In this document: piece after piece, positions 1 to 5,320 of the stretch | How the letters are laid out: the number at the start of each line of letters is the position of its first letter | Numbering within the stretch: the stretch's first letter is position 1 | DNA from: Pseudomonadota bacterium | Lineage (GTDB): Bacteria; Pseudomonadota; Alphaproteobacteria; Sphingomonadales; Sphingomonadaceae | NCBI GenBank assembly: GCA_023416515.1 | Contig: JAEZHP010000003.1 | Coordinates: 1-11,412, forward strand | Direction of reading: 5' to 3' | Length of the DNA stretch: 11,412 nt | Program-made: the position numbers and the translations under genes | The notes under the pieces: generated by a model | What the model was told of the DNA's origin: nothing | The model's input: the letters and a program-made list of their open reading frames with translations, nothing else | Databases searched by the model: none

Positions 1-1911
1 CCCCGCGCCGCCCCCCAGGAGCGACGAGAACAGGCTGTCGATCAGATTGTCCGTCAGCCTGGTGAGGATGCGATCCAGCGCGTTCCGAAGCGCGTCCGCC
101 GCGGATTTGCCGGCCCTCAGATCAGAGACGAAGCCTTTCACGGCGTCGGCGCCCAGATCGCCAAGCTCGCGCTGCGCGTCCGCAAGCTGCTCCGCCGATT
201 GGGCGGCCTGCTCCTGCGCTGTCTTGCGCGCGTATATCTGCTCGACGAGCGCGGCGATGGCCTGCCCTTCCGCGGAGTTGGCGGTCACGCCTGCCGCCTG
301 GATTTCCTGAAGTACGCGCTGTTGCGCCGCCGTCTCGCCGATCTGCGCTGACTCCAGGCGCAGCGCCTCCATCACCCGCTTGACCGCTTCGGCCTGCCGG
401 TCGACAGACGCCGCAGCCTTAGAGCGCGTCGCCTCCTGCATCGACGCCGTATCGGGATCGCCGACAGCAGCCTTGCCCCGCTGCCCTGCCGGCTCGACGT
501 GCCAAGGCTCATTGCCAAGGGGGAACGTCAGGCCGAAGCGAGCGGCGTTGGCATGCGCGTACAGGCGCGCGGCGTCGCTCCCATAGGCTAGGTCCGCCGC
601 CGATCCCTTGTTGTGGTAGCTGGCGCCGGGAGGCGCGACCCACTTGCGGGCCGCCGACTCGCTCCCGTACTTGCGCACGGCGTCCGCGAAAAGCTGCGCC
701 TGCCGCTCATTCGAGCGAAAGCCGGACTGGACTTTGAGGTCATAGCCGGCCTCTCGCGCCGCCGTGATGAACTTGCCCAGGTTGTCGCGGAAGTCGGTCG
801 CGAGGCCCGCCAGCTTCGGATCGACAAAGGTCGCCGGGAGTTGCTGCGTCCGGTCCGGAACGGCCATGCGAGCCGTCCCCTTGGTCGCCTCCAGCGCTCG
901 CCGCAGAACCTCAATCCCCGGCTGCGAAGCCGGAGCCGGCCCGGCAGGCGGGGCCGTTCGCTTGACGCCGTAGTATTCGGCCTCGAGCGGGTTCCCGAAC
1001 AGATCGGCCATCTTGCCGAAGAAGCTCGAATTGCCGAGCGTGTTTAGGAACTTCTCTGCGTTCGTGGTCCAGTCGGCGAGCGCACCGGCCACATTCACGA
1101 TGGCGGACTTAACCCGGTTGTTGATCGTCTCGGCGATCGTCTGAAATTTGCGGTCGAGCTCCGCGCCCTTCTCGACAAGATCCTTGTCGATGACGACGCC
1201 GAGCTTTCGCGCTTCCTCCATATTCAGGCGGATGCCGGCGACGCCCTGGTCGAGGAAGCGGACGAACTGCTCGCCGCCGGTTCCGCCGAAAACCTCGTCA
1301 GAGATGCGGATCTGCGCCGCCTTGTCGAAGGCCTGCAGCCTGCCGATGATCTCGAGGAAGAGATCGGACGGGTTCTTGAGCTTCGTCTTGAGATCGTCGG
1401 CGCCGTAGCCGAGGCGAGCGAAGGCATCCGCAGCCGGCCCCTGCCCCGTCACAATGAACTCGTCGGCGCGAAGCTGCAGCTCCTTGAGCCCGTCCGTCAG
1501 AGCATCAACGCCGACGTTCGATTGGCGCGCGGCGTAGCCCAGCGCTTGGAACTGCTCGACGTCGACGCTCGCTTTGGCCGCTTCCGCCTTCAGGTCCGAC
1601 AGGGAGCGTGTGGCCTCCCGGATCGAGGGGACGATGCTGGCAAGGCCCTGCGTAAGGGCGCCGCCGATAAAACCGCCGGCAAAGCTCGCGCCAAGGGAGC
1701 CAAGACCGGAGTCCAGACGCCCCAGCGCGGTGCGGGCCGAGTCACCGATCCCGCGCATCTGCTGCTCGACGCGCGCCCGGCTCCGGCCGACGCGCGCCTC
1801 GACCGCGGACATGCTGGTGTCCGTAGAGCGGCGCGCACGGTCAAAGCTGCGCTCATACTGGTTTAGCCGCGCCTCGAGGCTGACGACGAGGCGTTCAACT
1901 TCAACGGCCAT
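1..1911 (-). CDS. Phage tail tape measure protein with embedded M15/VanY-type peptidase domain (3' end beyond window)
   Basis: The frame stays open for 637 codons from the ATG at 1911 to the window edge, so the C-terminus is missing. A GAGGA ribosome site overlapping the stop of the preceding gene supports the start. The N-terminus is helical and Gln/Arg-rich, followed by a Gly/Ala-rich hydrophobic stretch around residues 64-98 and by TP901-like text (EVFGGTGGEQF, LGVVIDKDLVEKG), all typical of tape measure proteins, which set tail length and are ejected at infection. Residues about 385-475 form a D,D-carboxypeptidase/endopeptidase domain: SGFRS at 396-400, then SYHNKGSAADL with zinc ligands H433 and D440, then EPWH with H471. 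All three expected ligands are present. The domain probably cuts peptidoglycan cross-bridges during genome entry. After it the protein returns to coiled helices (GFVSDLRAGKSAADAL). Tape measure identity is firm from size, composition and neighbours; peptidase activity is inferred from motifs. Confidence 0.88.
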   Translation of the reverse strand, partial: MAVEVERLVVSLEARLNQYERSFDRARRSTDTSMSAVEARVGRSRARVEQQMRGIGDSARTALGRLDSGLGSLGASFAGGFIGGALTQGLASIVPSIREATRSLSDLKAEAAKASVDVEQFQALGYAARQSNVGVDALTDGLKELQLRADEFIVTGQGPAADAFARLGYGADDLKTKLKNPSDLFLEIIGRLQAFDKAAQIRISDEVFGGTGGEQFVRFLDQGVAGIRLNMEEARKLGVVIDKDLVEKGAELDRKFQTIAETINNRVKSAIVNVAGALADWTTNAEKFLNTLGNSSFFGKMADLFGNPLEAEYYGVKRTAPPAGPAPASQPGIEVLRRALEATKGTARMAVPDRTQQLPATFVDPKLAGLATDFRDNLGKFITAAREAGYDLKVQSGFRSNERQAQLFADAVRKYGSESAARKWVAPPGASYHNKGSAADLAYGSDAARLYAHANAARFGLTFPLGNEPWHVEPAGQRGKAAVGDPDTASMQEATRSKAAASVDRQAEAVKRVMEALRLESAQIGETAAQQRVLQEIQAAGVTANSAEGQAIAALVEQIYARKTAQEQAAQSAEQLADAQRELGDLGADAVKGFVSDLRAGKSAADALRNALDRILTRLTDNLIDSLFSSLLGGGAG

Positions 1912-1920
1912 GCGCCATCC

Positions 1921-2337
1921 TCACGACTTCGCCGCCTCTCGTGCGGCCTTTGACACGGCTCGCCGAATGCGAGACTTGGCGCGCTTCTTCGTCAGCCGGT
2001 ACGCAGGGAAAAAGAACGGCTGCGGGGGCGTGTCCTGCGTCCCGAATTCGACGCCGAGCGCGTAGTCGTATGAGACATCAGCGCCGTTCCGGACGGGCTT
2101 CGTGGTCGCAGCGCCGCCCGCCACTACCTTGGTCTGCAACTCGTGCTCGCCCGCCACCTTGCGGATCGTGCTGGCGAGCCTCCCGCTCTTTTTCGGGACT
2201 AGGGTGCGCGCCGCAAAGACGACCTGAGAGGCCGCAGCGTCGAGCTCGGCCGCCATAGCAGCGCGGGCTTTGTCCGGTATCGCCGCCAGCCTCCTATCGA
2301 GGCGACGCCGCGCCGCGCGAAGCTGAGCGTCGCTCAC
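1921..2337 (-). CDS. HK97 gp10-like tail completion / head-tail joining protein
   Basis: This 138-aa basic protein carries the marks of the HK97 gp10 family: AARTLVPKKSGRLASTIRK at about residues 42-60, and YALGVEFGT followed by PQPFFFPAYRLTKKRAKSRI towards the C-terminus. Family members act at the head-tail interface or tail terminus of siphoviruses. I chose the GTG at 2337 because it overlaps the preceding stop (GTGA, 4 bp) and has GAGGTGGAG just upstream; an ATG 27 codons earlier lies deep inside the neighbouring gene and is unlikely. The stop codon contributes to the ribosome site of the tape measure gene 9 bp downstream, so the two are coupled. In most siphoviruses this gene sits before the tail tube gene; here the tape measure follows directly and no tail tube gene is visible. 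Confidence 0.85.
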   Translation of the reverse strand: MSDAQLRAARRRLDRRLAAIPDKARAAMAAELDAAASQVVFAARTLVPKKSGRLASTIRKVAGEHELQTKVVAGGAATTKPVRNGADVSYDYALGVEFGTQDTPPQPFFFPAYRLTKKRAKSRIRRAVSKAAREAAKS

Positions 2338-2678
2338 GGCTCCACCTCGAAAACGTTCTTGTCCGGTTCCAGCCCGAACAGCGCGGCCTCGAGGATCATA
2401 GCGGCCATCGGCGCCCATCGCCCAGGACGATCCTCAAGCACCGCCGCGACGTCCTGATTGAACATGCGGTTGCCGCTTGGATGCGCCCAGCTCAGAATTG
2501 ACTCCACGTCCGAAAGAGACCACTGCCCGCCGACGAAGCCTGTGAAGGTGTGGTAAACCGTCCTGCCGGTCATGACAGGTGAATACTGCTCAAACCGCGA
2601 GATGTTAGGGATCTGGAACCTAACGTTCTTCCTGCGGCCGAAGGTCTTTGCGACGACGTAATCGAGCTTCTTCGCCAT
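2334..2678 (-). CDS. Hypothetical phage structural-block protein (possible tail assembly chaperone)
   Basis: The product is a 114-aa protein that I do not recognise with certainty. It begins MAKKLDYVVAKTFGRRKN; its second half (SLSDVESILSWAHP, then a helix ending AAMILEAALFGLE) is loosely reminiscent of the small tail-assembly-chaperone proteins of gene-transfer-agent-like phages, which normally precede the tape measure gene. That resemblance is weak and is an inference. The ATG at 2678 shares one base with the stop of the preceding gene (TGATG), which argues for coupled translation; an in-frame ATG at 2711 has no ribosome site. It overlaps the gp10-like gene by 4 bp. I see no signal peptide or transmembrane segment. 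Confidence 0.7.
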   Translation of the reverse strand: MAKKLDYVVAKTFGRRKNVRFQIPNISRFEQYSPVMTGRTVYHTFTGFVGGQWSLSDVESILSWAHPSGNRMFNQDVAAVLEDRPGRWAPMAAMILEAALFGLEPDKNVFEVEP

Positions 2679-2920
2679 CAGTGCACCGTTGGGAAGTTTT
2701 CGAGCAGCCATTCGCGGAGGCTGCGGAGATACGGGCCGCGCTCCGCGGCAGCCGCCGCCGACGCTTCATCGGCGAAGGCCTCCGCAAGGCTCGGCGCGTG
2801 GCCCTCGCCGATGATCCTTTTCTTGCCCCGCGCGATCTCGGCTGCGGTGCGGCGGTCGTAATCGGCGGCGGCCTGGGCGATTGCGGCGTCGACCGTCGTG
2901 AACTGGCCGGGCTTGGTCAT
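2678..2920 (-). CDS. Hypothetical small phage protein, 80 aa
   Basis: This is an Ala-rich, mostly helical 80-aa protein of unknown function. It starts MTKPGQFTTVDAAIAQAAAD and ends with a Leu/Trp-containing helix (RSLREWLLENFPTVH). The start at 2920 overlaps the preceding stop as ATGA (4 bp), and its own stop overlaps the next ATG by one base, so it is locked into the structural operon. AAGGGGG upstream is a reasonable ribosome site. An in-frame start 28 codons earlier would lie inside the preceding gene and is rejected. From its position between the capsid and the tail-completion gene it could be a head-completion or connector protein, but nothing in the residues proves this. Confidence 0.7.
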   Translation of the reverse strand: MTKPGQFTTVDAAIAQAAADYDRRTAAEIARGKKRIIGEGHAPSLAEAFADEASAAAAAERGPYLRSLREWLLENFPTVH

Positions 2921-3213
2921 TTGGCGTCCGCCCCCTTCTTGACGGCGAGCGTCCAGCAGCCCGACGAGCCCGGCCGCGCCTTGGTTTCGCGATTGCAGAA
3001 CCACATGCTACCGCCGTCCGTGACGACGTTGCCCTTGCGATAGAGCAAGGCGCCGTCCCAGACGCCGCGATATTCGAGCGCCGGGCGTTCCTCGAGCGCC
3101 TTGATCCGAGCCTCTAGCCCAGCGTCATGCGAGGCGATCTCCTGCGCCACGTACCGCTTGACGCTATCGACGAGCTCCGCGGCGAACTCCTTGCCCCAAG
3201 CCTCACCCGCCAT
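2917..3213 (-). CDS. Small coiled-coil protein with carbohydrate-binding (CBM5/12-like) module, capsid-linked
   Basis: This 98-aa protein has two parts. Residues about 8-42 are an amphipathic helix likely to form a coiled coil (ELVDSVKRYVAQEI, LEARIKALEE). Residues about 46-95 form a short aromatic module: YRGVWDGALLYRKGNVVTDG, then SMWFCNRETKARPG, then CWTLAVKKG, with Y48, W52, Y58, W71 and W87. The pattern of YxGxW, YxxGxVVxxxGxxW and a late W matches the chitin-binding-like modules often seen in phage virion proteins. The gene overlaps the capsid gene by 11 bp, so the two products are probably made in step. A capsid decoration or host-surface-binding role is an inference. The module ends almost at the stop codon; related modules often continue into further repeats, so this one may be a minimal or shortened form. 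Confidence 0.75.
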   Translation of the reverse strand: MAGEAWGKEFAAELVDSVKRYVAQEIASHDAGLEARIKALEERPALEYRGVWDGALLYRKGNVVTDGGSMWFCNRETKARPGSSGCWTLAVKKGADAK

Positions 3214-4279
3214 AAGCCGCCCCCGAGATGTAGGCTGCGGCGCCGGCGCGGCGCTTCTGCCAGCGCATCTGCCGAAGGGCTTTGATGCCGACGAGGTTGG
3301 ACTGGAAGAACGAAGTCAGGACCGTGCTCGCGGTCGGCGGGTCCGTGGGCGCCGAGTCCATCTGCACGCTGCCGTGCTCCGCCGCGTCGATCACGATCCC
3401 GTCGTCGGCCAGGATGATCTCGGTCGCGTCCACGAGCGCGATCACGCTGCCGACGCCCGGCGAGGTCAGGACCGGAATGCCCATGATGCTGCCGCCGAGC
3501 GGCCCGACGTCGCGGAACATCTCGACGTTCAAGCCAGCCAGTCCCGTCGCGGTCGTGGGCGACATCAGGAAGTAGGGAGAGGCGAGCGGGATACCGGCGT
3601 CAGTCAGCTTCTTGACCAGCGCCTTAAAGTCCGCCGTGGCGGCTGCGGCGGTCGTGCCGCTCGCGGCGACAGCCGTGGTCCCGTTCGTGATCGAAGCGGG
3701 GTTCACGTCGTCGACAGCGGCGACGGCCGGATCGACGAACTGCGCATCGGTGAAGGTTATGATCGCCGTCTCGAGATCGAGCTTGATCTGAGCCTCGGCT
3801 TCCGGGCTCGTGGATCGCAGAAGCTCTTTCGTGGTGACGACGATGCCGCCAACCTTGGCCGGCTTCAGCGTACCCTCGCCGAACGCCATCGCCGTGACTG
3901 GCGTCGGCTTCGCCTCGCCGACCCAGCCCGCCGACGTGCCGCTTGTGGCGATCGGGAACCGCACGCCGAACGGCGCGGGCCGGATGCCGGCCATTCGGCC
4001 GATCAGCGTGCGCGGCCGGACCGCGGCCAGGAAGGCGTCGGCGACAGGCGCCAATTCCGCGAGCGGCTTCGCCCAGGTGGAGTCAGTGGTGTCGCCAGCC
4101 GCGACTGCAGCCTTCTGGATTACGGCGCCGTATCGGGCCTCAGGCCATCGCGTCTCGCAGATGGACCGGATCTGAAAGCTGTCGCCGCCGGACATTGCGC
4201 ACGCTATGGCATAGCGCACGAAGTCCTGAGACTTCGCCTCCATGTCATAGCGGGCCACGGTCTGGGTTAGAGCGTTCAT
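3203..4279 (-). CDS. HK97-fold phage major capsid protein
   Basis: This 358-aa protein belongs to the HK97-fold capsid family. Recognisable stretches include VIQKAAVAAGDTTDSTWAKP (about residues 53-72), GRMAGIRPAPFGVRFP, GWVGEAKPTPV, GGIVVTTKELLR, DAQFVDPAVAAV, FLMSPTTATGLAG, the IILADDGIVIDAAEH strand and the C-terminal NLVGIKALRQMRWQKRRAGA. Only about 50 residues precede the folded core, so a long scaffolding delta region is absent. Related proteobacterial capsid proteins are often fused behind, or encoded next to, a prohead protease; none is seen here. The ATG at 4279 has a good AAAGGA site 9 bp upstream. No terminase, portal or protease gene lies upstream, which is unusual for a capsid gene. 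Confidence 0.93.
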   Translation of the reverse strand: MNALTQTVARYDMEAKSQDFVRYAIACAMSGGDSFQIRSICETRWPEARYGAVIQKAAVAAGDTTDSTWAKPLAELAPVADAFLAAVRPRTLIGRMAGIRPAPFGVRFPIATSGTSAGWVGEAKPTPVTAMAFGEGTLKPAKVGGIVVTTKELLRSTSPEAEAQIKLDLETAIITFTDAQFVDPAVAAVDDVNPASITNGTTAVAASGTTAAAATADFKALVKKLTDAGIPLASPYFLMSPTTATGLAGLNVEMFRDVGPLGGSIMGIPVLTSPGVGSVIALVDATEIILADDGIVIDAAEHGSVQMDSAPTDPPTASTVLTSFFQSNLVGIKALRQMRWQKRRAGAAAYISGAAYGG

Positions 4280-4288
4280 CTAGCGCGG

Positions 4289-4294
4289 TCCTTT
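4289..4294 (-). promoter_or_regulatory. Ribosome binding site of the capsid gene
   Basis: AAAGGA on the minus strand lies 9 nt before the capsid ATG. It is the clearest independent ribosome site in the structural block and fits a capsid protein needed in many copies. Confidence 0.6.
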
Positions 4295-4352
4295 GTCCAA
4301 TCGTTGCCTGGGAACCGTGAGTCAGACTTGGCGCGAGCTCAATGACGTCTGT

Positions 4353-4371
4353 GGTAAGCGCCGGGCTTATC
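4353..4371. repeat. 19-bp hyphenated palindrome, copy 1 (imperfect)
   Basis: GGTAAGCGCCGGGCTTATC has 7-bp arms with one mismatch around a 5-nt centre. It matches copy 2 at 4546-4564 in 17 of 19 positions. It covers the stop codon of the frameshifted reading frame and lies upstream of the capsid gene, with no T-run after it on either strand, so it does not look like a terminator. It could be an operator. Confidence 0.5.
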
Positions 4372-4464
4372 GCACGTTCGGAACGGCCACGATCTGCCAG
4401 AGGATGCCGGCCCGGTCGGTCCCCGCGCGCAGCACGGAAAGCCCGCCAAACTCCTGTCCTTCTA
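4367..4464 (-). pseudogene. Frameshifted C-terminal half of the winged-helix-like protein
   Basis: In the -1 frame relative to the gene ending at 4462, 31 codons starting with GAA at 4462 read EGQEFGGLSVLRAGTDRAGI and then LWQIVAVPNVR before a TAA at 4369-4367. Joined to the upstream ARALGQLL this makes the usual end of a small phage-type winged-helix domain (LGxLL, xxEGQ, GGLxVxRxG, LWQIV). The segment has no start codon of its own. Either an indel in the CCTCCC run at about 4465-4470 has broken the gene, or a -1 ribosomal slip there joins the two parts into a product of about 117 aa. I favour a mutation, but the domain reads cleanly to its end with no further damage, so the event would be recent. 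Confidence 0.55.
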
Positions 4465-4719
4465 GGGAGGAAGCAGTTGACCAAGAGCGCGGGCGTTGCG
4501 AGCGCCGCAGTGGTCTAGCGCTGCGGCGAGGCTCGGAACCGATGCGGTAAGCTCCGGGCTTACCACGTCCGCGACGACGAAAAGGGAGTCGCCATTGGCC
4601 TCTGCCAGCGCCTTGAGCAGCGCCACCTTCGGAGCCGGGCGACTTGCGACTGCTTCCCGGATCACCTGCAGCTCGCGCATGGCGCGGTCGATCGCCGACA
4701 GCAGAGCCGTGTCGTTCAT
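4462..4719 (-). CDS. Small phage DNA-binding-like protein, N-terminal part (frameshifted)
   Basis: The readable frame gives 85 aa starting MNDTALLSAIDRAMRELQVI. A helical N-terminus is followed by KVALLKALAEANGDSLFVV, ADVVSPELT and DHCGARNARALGQLL, which looks like the first part of a winged-helix domain of the kind found at the C-termini of phage replication proteins. It then stops at PP-TAG where the domain should continue. The continuation lies in the -1 frame down to 4367. The frame is open further upstream; an alternative ATG at 4857 would add 46 basic, Pro-rich residues, and neither start has a strong ribosome site. It lies between the origin-like repeats and the capsid gene, so a regulatory or replication-accessory role is plausible but unproven. 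Confidence 0.55.
   Translation of the reverse strand: MNDTALLSAIDRAMRELQVIREAVASRPAPKVALLKALAEANGDSLFVVADVVSPELTASVPSLAAALDHCGARNARALGQLLPP
4546..4564. repeat. 19-bp hyphenated palindrome, copy 2 (perfect arms)
   Basis: GGTAAGCTCCGGGCTTACC has perfect 7-bp arms (GGTAAGC/GCTTACC) around TCCGG. It lies inside the coding sequence of the small winged-helix-like gene (encoding VVSPELT), 193 bp from copy 1. Two near-identical palindromes bracketing one gene end suggest a binding site for a dimeric regulator, though a coding coincidence is possible. Confidence 0.5.
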
Positions 4720-5191
4720 CCGCAGCACCAGAGTGAGGGGGGGCGTGTCTGGCTGGACGAGGGGCTTCGGCTGCGGACCGGCGGTGTATTTACGCGCAGA
4801 TTTTTTCTCGTACCGAGAAATCGTACCGGCGGGGGGACGTCGACGGTTCGGCCCCATCGGGCTCTCGCACCGGCGCCATCCGAAAACACGCACAAAGCCA
4901 TATTGACGTTCTGGGAGCGCCAATCTGGCTGCGCCGCGGTGCCGAAATCCGCTGCAGAGAACCTTTTTTCTACCGGTTTAGCGCAGCCGACCTTGGGCGC
5001 CGGTCCGCGGAAAACCGCTTGGCGAGACGCGACGGCCCCCCGCCCTCTGGCGATGCGATGGCCTGTTCGGATTGGCCTCGTCAGAACATCAATCTGCAAA
5101 AATGCGCGCTTTGGACCCCAGCCGGTCCGCGATCGGTCGGCGCGCCAGGTGCGGATGCCCCCGCCCCGATGCCTGCGCCGACCAGGCCGCG
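4720..5191. other. Gene-poor region between the origin repeats and the structural block
   Basis: I see no convincing gene here on either strand. Open frames exist, but their products are Arg/Pro/Ser-rich and resemble nothing. The stretch contains unusually A/T-rich patches for this DNA (4785-4825, 4960-4982 and 5085-5105), a hairpin-forming palindrome at 4804-4820, and a 9-bp inverted repeat GGTCGGCGC/GCGCCGACC at 5135-5143 and 5175-5183. It is the natural place for the promoter of the structural genes and for part of the replication origin, but I could not identify a convincing -35/-10 pair. Confidence 0.5.
4804..4820. repeat. Palindrome TTTCTCG-TAC-CGAGAAA
   Basis: Perfect 7-bp arms surround a 3-nt centre inside an A/T-rich patch. 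No run of T follows the stem on either strand in the way of a Rho-independent terminator, so an operator or a structural site is more likely. Confidence 0.4.
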
Positions 5192-5314
5192 CCGGAGCAT
5201 CCGGAGCACTCGGAGCATTTTTCATAGAGGCCCCACAGCGCCACGCTGTCTCGGATCTCAAAACGCGAGCTTGGTGCTCCGTATGCTCCGAGTGCTCCGG
5301 CGCGCGGTGCTCCG
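5192..5314. repeat. Iteron array: seven CGGAGCAY sites in two opposed sets, probable replication origin
   Basis: Set A on the plus strand has three tandem 9-mers, CCGGAGCAT (5192-5200), CCGGAGCAC (5201-5209) and TCGGAGCAT (5210-5218). Set B has the same core inverted: GGTGCTCCG (5273-5281), TATGCTCCG (5282-5290), AGTGCTCCG (5291-5299) and, after 6 bp, GGTGCTCCG (5306-5314). Positions 5201-5218 and 5283-5300 are a perfect 18-bp inverted repeat. The array begins 6 bp after the stop codon of the Prim-Pol/VapE-type helicase gene. Staphylococcal pathogenicity islands have their origin in the same place, with iterons in two sets read by the C-terminal domain of the Rep helicase. The repeats are seen directly; origin function is inferred. 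Confidence 0.8.
5235..5249. repeat. Hairpin between the two iteron sets
   Basis: ACAGCG-CCA-CGCTGT forms a perfect 6-bp stem with a 3-nt loop, near the centre of the 54-bp spacer between the opposed iteron sets. Short runs of T (5218-5222) and A (5260-5263) flank it. It could be a melting or priming site of the origin; that is an inference. Confidence 0.45.
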
Positions 5315-5320
5315 ATGTGG

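Noticed and set aside
3374..3381. Single GTGCTCCG matches to the iteron core inside the capsid gene, and another at 7525-7532
   Set aside because: They are isolated, lie in coding DNA for Glu-His text, and lack the 9-bp tandem context, so chance is the simplest explanation.
3101..4270. Long plus-strand open frame (389 codons) opposite the capsid gene
   Set aside because: It is exactly antisense to a clear HK97-fold capsid gene, and its product is Arg/Gly/Asp-rich with no family features; this is a shadow frame of GC-rich coding DNA.
5192..5314. CRISPR array
   Set aside because: The repeats are 9 bp, nearly contiguous and in opposed orientation, with no unique spacers of constant length and no cas genes.
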